A stretch of 64,000 bases of DNA from Treponema sp. OMZ 790 (GTDB lineage: Bacteria > Spirochaetota > Spirochaetia > Treponematales > Treponemataceae), in the NCBI RefSeq assembly GCF_024181285.1, contig NZ_CP051201.1:682001-746000 (forward strand), given 5' to 3'. Both the position numbers and the translations under genes were made by a program. Below, in pieces: positions 8,146-18,100 of the stretch. The notes beneath the pieces are model-generated. The model ran no database searches. It was not told where the DNA came from and was given only the letters and a program-made list of their open reading frames with translations. The first letter of the stretch is position 1; every line of letters begins with the position of its first letter.

Positions 8146-10581
8146 ATGATAATAGCAATTGATGGACCTGCAGGCTCAGGCAAAAGCACTCTGGCAAAGA
8201 TGCTTGCTGAACGTTTGAGCATCACATTTATGAATACGGGCAGTTTTTACAGGGCTTTGGCTCTGGCTGTACTGCGCTCATTTGGAGGACGAAATGACGG
8301 AAGCGGCGGACAGACTCCCGATCTTTCAGATGAAAAAAAATGGACATCATTTGCGGAAAAAACGGAACTTTTTTATAAAAACGGCTCAATGTTTTTAGGT
8401 GAAGAAAATGTCGAGGCCTATCTTAGAAGTGATGCCGTAGAATCCATTGTTGCCCCTCTTTCGGCTATAGTTCCCATAAGGCGGATATTAAATAAAAAAA
8501 TTCGTGAAGAAGCCTCCAAAACAGGAGCTGTTTGTGAAGGACGGGATATGACCACAGTGGTTTTCCCGAATGCCGATATAAAATTTTACCTTGATGCTTC
8601 TGCAGAGGCAAGGGCCAAAAGGCGTTTTGATCAGGGAACAAGTAATCTTTCATTGGAAGAAATAAAAAAGACGATTCTTGAAAGAGATGAAGTCGATAAA
8701 AACAAAAAAGAAGGAAGTTTAAAAATAGCTCCCGATGCGATATATCTTGATACATCGGGGTTAAATATAAATGAAGTTTATGCAAAAATGCTGGCGAAGG
8801 TGTCGGCAATAATGCCGGCGTCAAAGTCGGAAAATATAAATAATAAAGGGTTATCTATGGAAAAGATGGAAGTGGTAAAGGATGTTGAAAAAGACTCCAA
8901 TGGAAACATCCAAGCACAATTACAAGAGGAGTACTTAAACAATTTTGAGGCTCCAGAGGCGGGGACAATTAAAGAAGGTTATGTTGTTGCTGTAAACAAC
9001 GGAACCGTTTTTGTCGATGTAGGCGGTAAATCCGAAGGTCATATTTCTTTGGATGAGTTTGATGAAGAACCTAAAATTAACGATAAGGTAAATGTTCTTA
9101 TCGAAAAAACGGAAGGTTCTAACGGACATTTATCCGTATCAAAACTTAAGGCCGATAGGCTTATTCTTCAAAGAGAGTTTAAACTGGCTTATGCCGATAA
9201 AACTCCCATTGAAGGTACTATTTTAAAGCAGGTGCGAGCCGGTTATGAAGTAAAACTCGGCGGCGGTCTGACTGCTTTTTTACCTCTCAGCCAAGCCGAT
9301 GTCTCACGCGTTGAAAAGCCTGAAACCTTGGTAGGCTTAAAGTCGAAATTTTACATTGAAAAACTGAGCTTTAATTCGCGCTCAGGAGAAAATATTGTTG
9401 TAAATCGGCGCAAGTACATGGAAGAGCGTACCGAAAAAGAACGAGACGCTTTTTTTGAAAACACGAAGATAGGCGACACGGTAAAGGGTTCGGTTAAGAG
9501 TTTTACAAGTTTCGGCGCCTTTATCGATTTAGGCGGTTTTGACGGTCTTTTGCATATCAATGATATGAGCTGGGGCCACGTAACCCGTCCTAAGGACTTT
9601 GTAAAAAAAGGTGAAGAGATTGAACTTAAAGTAATCCGCCTTGACCCCGAGAACAAGAGAATAAATCTTTCGTTAAAGCATTTTACTCAAGATCCGTGGC
9701 TTCAGTTTGAAGATAAATTTCATGTTGATGATATTGTTACCGGAACGGTTACGAAGACAACCGACTTCGGTGCTTTTATTGAGTTGGATGAAGGAATCGA
9801 AGGTTTGGCCCATATCAGCGAGTTCAGCTGGGTTAAAAAGATTAACAAACCTGAAGACATCTTAAAGCCCGGAGATAAGGTAACATGTATGATTCTCGGC
9901 TATGATATTCAGGCCGGAAGAGTTTCTTTAGGGCTAAAGCAGGTTACCGATAATCCTTGGGATACGATTGAAGAGCGCTATCCTGTAGGAACCCGTTTGA
10001 CAAGAAAGGTTGTAAAAATTACAAATGCAGGCGCCTTTATTTCACTTGAAGAAGGTATTGACGGATTTTTACATGCAGACGATATTTCTTGGATTAAGCG
10101 CGTAAAACATCCCGGCAGTGAGCTTGAAGTAGATAAAGAAATTGAAGTTATCGTTATCGAGTGCGATGCCGAATCAAGAAGAATACGCTTGGGTATCAAA
10201 CAGCTCACCGATGATCCGTGGGAAAAATTTGCCGCAGCTTATAAGATCGGTTCGACTGTCGAAGGTGAAGTTTCATCAATTACCGATTTCGGTGTATTTG
10301 TAAAGGTTCCCGGAGATATTGAAGGTCTTATTCACAAACAGAATTTGGTTGAATCCAGAGATGAAACTCCGGAAGAAGCTCTTGCAAAATATGCCGTAGG
10401 AGACAAGATCAAGGCTGTAGTAATCGAAATAAATCCGAGAAACAAGAAAACCGCTTTCTCTATTAAAGATTTTAAGCGAAAACAACAGCAGGAAGAAATT
10501 TCTCAATATATGTCAACCGAACAAGAAGATGACGATTCATCTTATACTCTTGGAGATCTTTTAAAGAATAAACCGGAGTAA
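8146..10581 (+). CDS. Cytidylate kinase fused to 30S ribosomal protein S1
   Basis: An 811-residue fusion. Residues 1-225 are CMP kinase: P-loop GPAGSGKST, NTGSFYRA, EGRDMTTVVFPNADIKFYLDA and a LID-like RRFDQG segment. From about residue 270 there are six S1-type OB repeats, best seen as GxVxxxxxFGAFIDLGGFDGLLHINDMSW and its relatives at 450-520, 535-610, 620-695 and 710-785, which bind mRNA at the 30S platform. The fusion of Cmk and S1 is, to my knowledge, also annotated in Treponema pallidum. An in-frame ATG at 8857 (residue 238) follows AAAGGG at six-base spacing in the linker and could give free S1. An insertion (RSFGGRNDGSGGQTPDLSDE) lengthens the kinase substrate domain. Confidence 0.93.
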   Translation: MIIAIDGPAGSGKSTLAKMLAERLSITFMNTGSFYRALALAVLRSFGGRNDGSGGQTPDLSDEKKWTSFAEKTELFYKNGSMFLGEENVEAYLRSDAVESIVAPLSAIVPIRRILNKKIREEASKTGAVCEGRDMTTVVFPNADIKFYLDASAEARAKRRFDQGTSNLSLEEIKKTILERDEVDKNKKEGSLKIAPDAIYLDTSGLNINEVYAKMLAKVSAIMPASKSENINNKGLSMEKMEVVKDVEKDSNGNIQAQLQEEYLNNFEAPEAGTIKEGYVVAVNNGTVFVDVGGKSEGHISLDEFDEEPKINDKVNVLIEKTEGSNGHLSVSKLKADRLILQREFKLAYADKTPIEGTILKQVRAGYEVKLGGGLTAFLPLSQADVSRVEKPETLVGLKSKFYIEKLSFNSRSGENIVVNRRKYMEERTEKERDAFFENTKIGDTVKGSVKSFTSFGAFIDLGGFDGLLHINDMSWGHVTRPKDFVKKGEEIELKVIRLDPENKRINLSLKHFTQDPWLQFEDKFHVDDIVTGTVTKTTDFGAFIELDEGIEGLAHISEFSWVKKINKPEDILKPGDKVTCMILGYDIQAGRVSLGLKQVTDNPWDTIEERYPVGTRLTRKVVKITNAGAFISLEEGIDGFLHADDISWIKRVKHPGSELEVDKEIEVIVIECDAESRRIRLGIKQLTDDPWEKFAAAYKIGSTVEGEVSSITDFGVFVKVPGDIEGLIHKQNLVESRDETPEEALAKYAVGDKIKAVVIEINPRNKKTAFSIKDFKRKQQQEEISQYMSTEQEDDDSSYTLGDLLKNKPE
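8845..8859 (+). promoter_or_regulatory. Possible internal ribosome-binding site for free ribosomal protein S1
   Basis: AAAGGG (8845-8850) lies six bases before an in-frame ATG (8857) at the junction between the kinase and S1 domains. Initiation here would yield S1 without the kinase. Confidence 0.4.
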
Positions 10582-10595
10582 ATTCCGTTTGTTGT

Positions 10596-12113
10596 ATGAA
10601 CAATTTAGAGAGCATTAAAAGAGATAAGCTTAATACTCTTATAAACACAAGCTTGCTGATAAACTCAAATTATTCCGATTTGAGTATTCTTCTAGAAAAG
10701 ATAGTGGAATCGGCAATGGATGTTGTGGAAGGGGATGCTGCATCTCTTTTGATGCTTGAACCTGACGGTGAAAAACTTAGGTTTGAAATTGCTATCGGGC
10801 CTAAAGGAATTGAAGCAAAAAAAATCCTTCTCGATTTAGACGGCATTGCAGGCTGGGTTATAAAATACAACCGCAGTGCCATCATAAACGACGTATTAAA
10901 TGATCCCCGATTTGATCCTACAGTGCAAAAAGTAACCGGGTATAAAAACCGCAATATGATTGCTGTTCCCATGTGCATCAAAGAAGAATGTATTGGGGTT
11001 ATCGAAGTTTTAAACAAGAGGGAAGGAAAAGATTTTGATGCGGATGATTTAAACGTATTGGAACTTTTTGCTACTCAAACGGCTATAGCTTATCAAAATG
11101 CTAAGCATTACAAAAAATCCCGTGAAGAAATTATTTGTCTTCAAGATCAGCTTGAACAGGACAGAGGCTATCATACTTTTATTGCTAAAAGTAAGGTGAT
11201 GATAGAAAAGCTTGAGCTTTGCCGAAACATAGCGGCTTCCGATGCTTCAGTTCTCATCTTGGGAGAGAGCGGGGTAGGAAAGGAGCTTATTGCCGAGCAG
11301 CTTCATTTGAATTCGCCGCGTGCGGATAACCCGTTTATTAGGGTTAATTGTGCTGCCTTGCCCGAAGGTTTGCTTGAAAGTGAGCTTTTCGGCCACGTGC
11401 GGGGTGCGTTTACGGATGCAATTTCGGACAGAAAGGGCCGATTCGAACTTGCCGATACAGGTACTATTTTTTTGGATGAAATAGGCGATATTCCTTTAAC
11501 CTTGCAGACAAAACTTTTACGGGTTTTGCAGGAAATGACATTCGAAATGGTTGGTTCAAATAAAACTATCACGGTTGATACCCGCATAATTGCTGCTACA
11601 AATAAAAATATAGAAGAACTTGTAAAGCAGGGAAAATTCAGATCGGATCTTTATTACCGTTTGAACGTTTTACCCATATATATTCCGCCTCTTAGAAATC
11701 GAAAAGAAGATATATCGGAACTGGCTCATTTCTTTTTAAAGAAATTCAGCAAAGAGGTAAAAAAGCCCTTTTTGGGTTTTTCGCCTGATGCGGAAATGCT
11801 TATAAAGGCTTATTCTTGGCCGGGAAATATTCGGGAACTTGAAAATGCCATTGAGCGGGCCTGTGTACTGGGTAAGCCGCCCTATATTCAGGAAAAGGAT
11901 TTACTTTTAAAACTTGAATCGGGAACCATTGGCGCTGATGCAAATTATTCGGATATGGATTTAAAATCGGCTGTAAATGATTTTAAAAAATCTTTTATTG
12001 TCGGAGTTCTAAATGAACAAAAATGGAATCAAACAGCTGCAGCCGAAAAGCTCGGAATACAGCGTACATATTTATCGAGATTGATAAAAGAGCTTGAAAT
12101 TAAGGAGATGTAA
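10596..12113 (+). CDS. Sigma-54-dependent transcriptional activator (GAF-AAA+-Fis)
   Basis: Residues about 20-170 form a GAF sensor. Residues about 195-425 are the sigma-54-interacting AAA+ domain with Walker A GESGVGKE, ELFGHVRGAFTDA, Walker B GTIFLDEIGDIP and the arginine-finger region YYRLNVLPI. Residues 455-505 are a Fis-type helix-turn-helix ending in QTAAAEKLGIQRTYLSRLIKEL. Such proteins hydrolyse ATP to open sigma-54 promoters. The contact loop normally reads GAFTGA; here the fifth residue is Asp. The gene starts 14 bp after cmk-rpsA and is followed one base later by the TPR gene, so all three are probably one transcript ending at the terminator at 12852. The GAF ligand is unknown. Confidence 0.93.
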   Translation: MNNLESIKRDKLNTLINTSLLINSNYSDLSILLEKIVESAMDVVEGDAASLLMLEPDGEKLRFEIAIGPKGIEAKKILLDLDGIAGWVIKYNRSAIINDVLNDPRFDPTVQKVTGYKNRNMIAVPMCIKEECIGVIEVLNKREGKDFDADDLNVLELFATQTAIAYQNAKHYKKSREEIICLQDQLEQDRGYHTFIAKSKVMIEKLELCRNIAASDASVLILGESGVGKELIAEQLHLNSPRADNPFIRVNCAALPEGLLESELFGHVRGAFTDAISDRKGRFELADTGTIFLDEIGDIPLTLQTKLLRVLQEMTFEMVGSNKTITVDTRIIAATNKNIEELVKQGKFRSDLYYRLNVLPIYIPPLRNRKEDISELAHFFLKKFSKEVKKPFLGFSPDAEMLIKAYSWPGNIRELENAIERACVLGKPPYIQEKDLLLKLESGTIGADANYSDMDLKSAVNDFKKSFIVGVLNEQKWNQTAAAEKLGIQRTYLSRLIKELEIKEM

Positions 12114-12114
12114 A

Positions 12115-12843
12115 ATGGCTTTAGAAGAAAGTAAAGATTTGGCGCAAAAAATCAACGATTTTTTACTCCAAAATAGAAAGATAGTACTTGGAGCCCTTGC
12201 CTGTATTTTAATTGCCGTTGCAGGTACGGTTATTTGGTTTATAACGGCAGAAAATTCAAGAAAGTCTTCCGTAACGAGTGTCGAAAAAATTATTTATGAA
12301 CTCGAAGAATTTAAGCGTGAAGACAGGGCTAAAAACCCACCTGCCGATGAGGCTTCTCAAGAAACCGAAAAAAATGTTTCTGAGGCTGTCAAAGAGGCCG
12401 AAAATAAAGCTATTGAAGAGCTTAAACCTCTCGGAGAAAAATATGCTTCTTCATATGCAGGATTTAGGGCAAATACTGCAATAGCCGAAATTTATTTTCA
12501 GCGAAAAATGTATGAAGATGCCTTAAAGTTTTATGAGCTCGCTGCAAATGCCGTAAAGAATTCTTATGTTGAAGGTGTTGCTTGTTTTAATGCTGCAGCC
12601 TGCGCCGACGAAATGGGTGTAAACGAGAAAGCCCTTGCTTATTATGAACGAGCTTCAAAGGTTGAAAATTTCCCTCTTGTACCCAGGGCTATATTTAATA
12701 CCGGCCGCTTATATGAAACCTTGTCAAAAAAGGATGAAGCTATAGTTTCTTACAATAGGCTTTTGGAAAAATATCCGCAAGACGAATGGGCGCTTCTTGC
12801 AAAGTCCCGTATAATCGTTCTTACAGGAAGTGATGCAAATTAG
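12115..12843 (+). CDS. Membrane-anchored tetratricopeptide-repeat protein
   Basis: The ATG at 12115 is preceded by TAAGGAG at 12101-12107; an upstream in-frame start at 12094 lies inside the preceding gene and is less likely. One transmembrane helix (residues about 25-45) follows a short cytoplasmic N-terminus. After an acidic, Glu/Ala-rich coiled segment come tandem TPR-like helices (about 105-235) with YFQRKMYEDALKFYELAANA, NEKALAYYERASK and DEAIVSYNRLLEKYPQDEWA. The layout resembles the YfgM/SecYEG-associated TPR anchors of other bacteria. It is likely an envelope scaffold, but no partner can be named. Confidence 0.8.
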   Translation: MALEESKDLAQKINDFLLQNRKIVLGALACILIAVAGTVIWFITAENSRKSSVTSVEKIIYELEEFKREDRAKNPPADEASQETEKNVSEAVKEAENKAIEELKPLGEKYASSYAGFRANTAIAEIYFQRKMYEDALKFYELAANAVKNSYVEGVACFNAAACADEMGVNEKALAYYERASKVENFPLVPRAIFNTGRLYETLSKKDEAIVSYNRLLEKYPQDEWALLAKSRIIVLTGSDAN

Positions 12844-12851
12844 GATTGATT

Positions 12852-12889
12852 AGGGATAAATTGGAGAAATACCGGTTTATCCCTTTTTT
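12852..12889 (+). terminator. Rho-independent terminator after the cmk-rpsA operon
   Basis: AGGGATAAA (12852-12860) pairs perfectly with TTTATCCCT (12876-12884) over a 15-nt loop and runs into TTTTTT. Confidence 0.8.
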
Positions 12890-12901
12890 GATTTTGAAGA
12901 T

Positions 12902-13579
12902 ATGATTGAAAAAAAATCGCCCTTATTTTTTTTTATAATTACTCTTATTTTTTCTTCATGCGGTATAGATAATATTGTTTATCTTGAGCCTCCCAAGCTG
13001 ATTCATAGCCCTAGCGGACACAGTGATGAAAGTCAGATGTATTTTGAATTTGAAACCAGCGATAAAGAAAATTTAGATAATGCTTTAGGTTTTTTTAAGG
13101 GCTTCGAGGTTTACTACCGCATTTACGAGTCAGAGAGCGAATGTAAAAATTTAATAGAGAATATGATAAATTATAATACATCAAATCCGTCAAACTCCGT
13201 AAATTATCTTTTATCTTCTTACAATTTTAAACTTTTAACCCATCAGGGGCATTCATATAACGATAGACCTCTTGTTCCGGCCTTGCCTGCCGCTCCGCCT
13301 AATCATCAACTTGTAGAATTCCGGCTTGAACCTGCCGTTTCATATTCCGATGATTTTCGCATAGACGGAACAGTAAAGGGTAAGGTGCTGCGCCAGACGG
13401 GCGAGAAATTTACATCTGCAAAACAAGGAGACTATGATGTCCAATCTTCAAGTAATCCTTCCCCCGATTCGTTTTATGTTGCTGTCTTTGCGGCAGCCTA
13501 CGGCTTTGACAATAGCTTTAAAACTACATACAGCGCTATTCTTTCACTTGGGTACGTTAAAATAAAGAAAAATCCTTAA
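12902..13579 (+). CDS. Lipoprotein of unknown function
   Basis: A 225-residue protein with a short signal peptide (hydrophobic residues about 8-19) and lipobox FSSC, so probably lipid-anchored. The mature part begins GIDNIVYLEPPKLIHSPSG and has mixed charged and aromatic content but no motif I recognise. The C-terminal third (SSNPSPDSFYVAVFAAAYGFD) looks like beta-rich surface protein sequence. The ribosome-binding site is weak (GAAG). It follows a terminator and precedes the promoter of the sugar-type binding protein, so it may be its own unit, but no convincing promoter was found for it. Confidence 0.7.
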   Translation: MIEKKSPLFFFIITLIFSSCGIDNIVYLEPPKLIHSPSGHSDESQMYFEFETSDKENLDNALGFFKGFEVYYRIYESESECKNLIENMINYNTSNPSNSVNYLLSSYNFKLLTHQGHSYNDRPLVPALPAAPPNHQLVEFRLEPAVSYSDDFRIDGTVKGKVLRQTGEKFTSAKQGDYDVQSSSNPSPDSFYVAVFAAAYGFDNSFKTTYSAILSLGYVKIKKNP

Positions 13580-13594
13580 AATTTCTCCAATTAC

Positions 13595-13623
13595 TTGCAA
13601 TTCTCTATGCGATATGATAAAAT
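13595..13623 (+). promoter_or_regulatory. Promoter of the sugar-type binding lipoprotein and GGDEF-EAL gene
   Basis: TTGCAA (13595-13600), 17 bp, TAAAAT (13618-13623). The leader would be about 13 nt with ACGAGG before the ATG at 13643. Confidence 0.5.
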
Positions 13624-13642
13624 AAAACGCACGAGGCATTTT

Positions 13643-15124
13643 ATGAAAATATTGAAGCTGTTGGTTTTTTGTTTTGTCTGTTTATTTGTATGCTGTTCAT
13701 GCGGCGGCAGTTTGTCCGGAAATAATGCCGTTAAATACGATGTAGATAATGTTTTAAGTAAAAATGAACCTGTAACAATAAATATCTGGCATTATTACAG
13801 CGCAGCACAAAAAGAAAAATTTGATAGACTTGTGGATAGCTTTAATGCTTCGGAAGGTGCAAAATACGGAGTTTATGTCAGGGGTATCCGAAGAGCCGGA
13901 AACGCAAGCGAGATATCTTCATTTTTGGAAGATGCCTTAGCTCAAAAACTTGGTGCTGATGAAATTCCCGATATTTTTTCTGCTTATCCGGATACGGCAT
14001 ATAAATTTAATGAACAAGACCTTCTTTTAGACTTATCCGATTTTTTTACTCAAAAAGAAAAAGACGAATATGTAACAAATTTTTTGTACTCTTCCGGCTT
14101 CGGCATAAAAAACGAAATAAAACTGTTTCCTGTTGCAAAAGCTACCGAAGTTTTTGTTTTAAATAAAACCGCCTGGATTCCTTTTGCAGAGTCTATGGGC
14201 GTTTCATACAGTGATCTGCTTACATGGGAAGGCGTAGCAAAGGTTGCAGAATTATATTATAAATGGACCGATAGTTTAACTGTAGAACCTGATGACGGTA
14301 AACCTTTTTTTGGGCGTGATGCCTTGAGTAACTACATTTTAACCGGTACCTATGAGATGGGTAATAATATCTTCAATGTTTTAGAAAACGGAGATGTTGA
14401 ATTTTTGCTCGATAAAAAAGTTTTGCGCACTTGTTGGGATAATTATTATGTTCCGTTTGTAAAGGGTTTTTTTACGGCAAAAGGAAGGTTTAGAAGCGAT
14501 GATTTAAAAACAGGCGATATCATAGCCTGTGTGACTTCAACATCATCCGCAATATACTTGCCGTCAAAGGTAATCGATTCTTCGGGCAATTTCAATCCTA
14601 TTGAGCTTGAAGTTTTGCCTATTCCTCATTTTAAAAATGCAAAGCACAAAACCATAGTTCAGCAGGGAGCCGGCTTGGCTGTTCTTAAAAGCAACATAAA
14701 ACGTGAAACGGCTTCCGTATTGTTTTTAAAGTGGTTTACGGATATGCAAAAATATCCGGAGTTTGCCGTTTCTACAGGGTACTTGCCCGTAAAGAAAAAA
14801 GAACTCGAAAAAGAAGCTTTTATTGCTGCTTTTTGCAGTGATGATGCGTGTATTTTACCCGTAATACAAGATGCTCTTAAAATAAGCATTGAAACAATGA
14901 AAACCTCAGAGCTTTATTTTCAGCCCGGTTTTAAGAATTCGAATCAGGCCAGAAATATTCTTTCGGACTTATTGCAGGAAAAAGCAAAGAAAGACAGGGA
15001 AAAACTGCTTGCTAAAATTAAGGCAGGAAAAAACTATAACGAAGCCGTAAAAGATTTTCTTGGCGATGATGATTTTGAAGCTTGGTTTGAACAGCTTGGG
15101 AAAAAGCTGTTTGATTTAAAATAA
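13643..15124 (+). CDS. Extracellular solute-binding lipoprotein, family 1 (sugar type)
   Basis: The ATG at 13643 is chosen because a good signal peptide starts there (MKILKLLVFCFVCLFVC) with a lipobox at CCSCGG, and ACGAGG lies upstream; the frame is open from 13595. The mature protein (about 475 aa) has a family 1 binding-protein pattern: INIWHYYSAAQKEKFDRLV, EIPDIFSAYPDTAYKF and a late segment ETASVLFLKWFTDMQKYPEFAVSTGYLPV. These bind sugars or sugar derivatives. No ABC permease is adjacent; the gene runs 8 bp into a dCache-GGDEF-EAL gene, so it may feed a signalling receptor, not transport. The ligand is unknown. Confidence 0.85.
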   Translation: MKILKLLVFCFVCLFVCCSCGGSLSGNNAVKYDVDNVLSKNEPVTINIWHYYSAAQKEKFDRLVDSFNASEGAKYGVYVRGIRRAGNASEISSFLEDALAQKLGADEIPDIFSAYPDTAYKFNEQDLLLDLSDFFTQKEKDEYVTNFLYSSGFGIKNEIKLFPVAKATEVFVLNKTAWIPFAESMGVSYSDLLTWEGVAKVAELYYKWTDSLTVEPDDGKPFFGRDALSNYILTGTYEMGNNIFNVLENGDVEFLLDKKVLRTCWDNYYVPFVKGFFTAKGRFRSDDLKTGDIIACVTSTSSAIYLPSKVIDSSGNFNPIELEVLPIPHFKNAKHKTIVQQGAGLAVLKSNIKRETASVLFLKWFTDMQKYPEFAVSTGYLPVKKKELEKEAFIAAFCSDDACILPVIQDALKISIETMKTSELYFQPGFKNSNQARNILSDLLQEKAKKDREKLLAKIKAGKNYNEAVKDFLGDDDFEAWFEQLGKKLFDLK

Positions 15125-15132
15125 TTGGAGCG

Positions 15133-18100
15133 ATGATGAAAAAAAGTAAAGGTAAGCGAAAATATTCTACTTCAATCTTGTCTCGGCTTTTGGTTCCTAT
15201 GCTTTTTGTATTTGTTCTTCAGGCTGCAGTTATGATGGCTATGTTCTTAAACTCCGACATTCTCAAAAAATCGGGTGAAAATGCCTACGGGGTTTTAAGC
15301 GAAAAAGTTTTAAACCGTAAGCTTATTATTGAAAATGAGATGACCAATCGATGGACAAAGGTTTCTGATTTACATGATAGGGTTATCGATGTAGTTAAAA
15401 AAGAGTTGTCGGTAAACGGTATCAAAATTTATGATCTTGCGGCTAAGCCTGAAGTGCAAAACCGTATTCTTGATGAGGTTTTGCCTTATCTTTTATATGT
15501 CATAAGAAGAAATTATGTTACCGGTGTTTTTGTAGTTCTTGATGCGCCAAGTCCCTTAATAAAAAATACGGAATTTTCTTATCCCGGTTTATATATCAGA
15601 ACTGATGCCCCTTCGTCTTATTCTTCAACCAATGAGGACATCGTAATATCCAGAGGGCCTTCGGATGTTATCCAAAAACATAAGATTGCATTGGGAATAG
15701 ATTGGCTGCCGTTTTTTACGATTGCTCCTAAAAGCAGCGATACCTCATATAGATATTTTAATGCTCCCATTGCAGCTGCCTTAAAATATCCAAAAGAACC
15801 GTCTAAAAATTCGGCCTTTTGGAATACTCTTTTTAAATTGGATTCTTTAAGTGATGAAGTGATTACATATTCTATTCCCCTGATGGATGATAAGGGGAAT
15901 ATTTATGGAGTTATCGGCATAGACCTTACAGCCGGATATATTCAATCCTTTTTAAATTTTGATGAGCTGGATAATACCAAAAAGGGAATGTACTGTATGG
16001 CTGTTCGTGATTTAAACGGCAAAAACCGAAGCTTTGACCCGATAGTTTTTAACAGTATTGCAACCAATTTAAACGTCGATCATATTCCTTCTTTTGAAGC
16101 GGAGAAAACGGAATATGCCAATGTTTATACTGTCGATAAAAGCTCTATATTTGCCGAAAGGTATTGTTTAGCTGTGGAACCTTTTCATTTATACCAACGG
16201 AATGGGATGTATGAAAATCAAGAATGGGTTTTAATAGGACTGGCTCCCGAATCACGCATTCTTTCATTTTCGCAGACTCTTAAAAAAATATTTTGGCAGT
16301 CTGTTCTTGTTTCGGGCTTTTTATTTTTGGCAGGTTCTTATTTGTCGAGTAAGCATATTTCGAGTATGTTCACAAAGGTAGTTCATAAACTGCAAAACAG
16401 TGATCCCCGAAAGAGGGTAACTATCGAAAAAATGAATATAAGCGAAATAGATACTCTTATTACTGCAATAGAAAAATTAAGCGCCAGTGTTTTTAATGCG
16501 GCTTCGCGTGTGTCTACCATCATCGAAAGACTTCAGGTTCCCATAGGCGTATTTGAACACAACATTTTGATGGGAACGGTTTTTTGTAATTCGATTTGGT
16601 TTAAATTGTTCAATATTGAAAACTACACCGGGGATTCCGTTTTAAAGACGGATGAATTTTATAAACTTTTGAATCATTATGAATATTATATAAATACAAA
16701 AGACGATGAAAAGACAATCTATGCTATACCTACAGGTACTCACGGAATGGTTCGTTGGATCCGGTTTATGCAGATGAAGGAAAATGACAGGACTTTGGGC
16801 ATGGCTGTAGATATTACAAAAGAAGTTCAAGACCGTAAAAAACTTGAGCTTCAAATGAATTATGATGAACTTACAGGCCTTTATAATCGATCGGCGTTTG
16901 ACAGAAAAATTACCGAGGTATTTAAACAAAAGCATTTAGGCATCTGCGCCCTAGTCATGTGGGATCTTGATAATTTAAAGTATCTAAACGATTCTTTTGG
17001 CCATGCTTACGGGGATACGCATCTGATGTCGTTCGGAAAAAAGCTTGCAATGCTTCAACAGGATCGTTGTCTTGTTTGCAGGCGCTCAGGAGACGAGTTT
17101 TATACTTTCTTTTATACCTTTTCTACATCCGATGAAATTAAACTTATTTTGACGGCTTTTTGGAAAGATATACAGGAGACATCCATAAAACTGCCCAACG
17201 GAGAAAATTCAAAACTCCGTGTTTCTGCCGGCTTGGCTTGGTATCCTTATGATGCGGATAATCAAGCAGATTTAGTAAGATACGCCGATTTTGCAATGTA
17301 TGATGTAAAGCACTCTTTCAAAGGTTCTTTACATGAATTTAATTTGGATGTTTATAAGAAAAACTATATAATGATTTACGGTACCGAGGCTCTCAATCAA
17401 ATGCTTGAAAGAAACCTTATTGAGTATGCAATGCAGCCGATTGTTATTGCCGGTACAGGAGATATTTACGGCTATGAGATGCTTATGCGTTCTTCCCATC
17501 CGGATTTTAAAAATCCTGAAGATATTTTAAGATTGGCAAAGGCCCAATCTAAACTCCATAAGCTTGAAGAGCTTACCTTTTTTGGCGCCATGGAAACTTT
17601 TGTGCAAAAGATTGAAAAAGGCGAAATATCCAAACATGCAAAAATATTTTTAAATACGATTAGTTCTCAAGTTTTATCGGATGCTAAATTTTTTGACTTT
17701 GAAGAAAGGTTTAAACCCTATCTTTCAAATATTGTGATGGAAATTACCGAATCCGAGCCTCTTAATACTAATTTTTATGATATAAAAAATGAAAGAATTC
17801 GCAATTGGAATGCAATGATTGCAATAGATGATTTTGGAAGCGGTTACAGTAACGAATCTTCTCTTTTGTTTTTATCGCCCAATCTGGTAAAAATAGATAT
17901 GTCCATAGTAAGGGATGTTCATAAGAGTCTTGATAAGCAAAACGTATTGGAAAACCTTGTTTCATACGCAAAAAAACGCGATATAATAATATTGGCTGAA
18001 GGTGTTGAAACTATAGATGAAATAGATGTATTACTGCGTTTCGGCGTGGACTTATTTCAAGGCTACTTTTTTGCAAAGCCTTCTTTCGATATTGTTCCTA

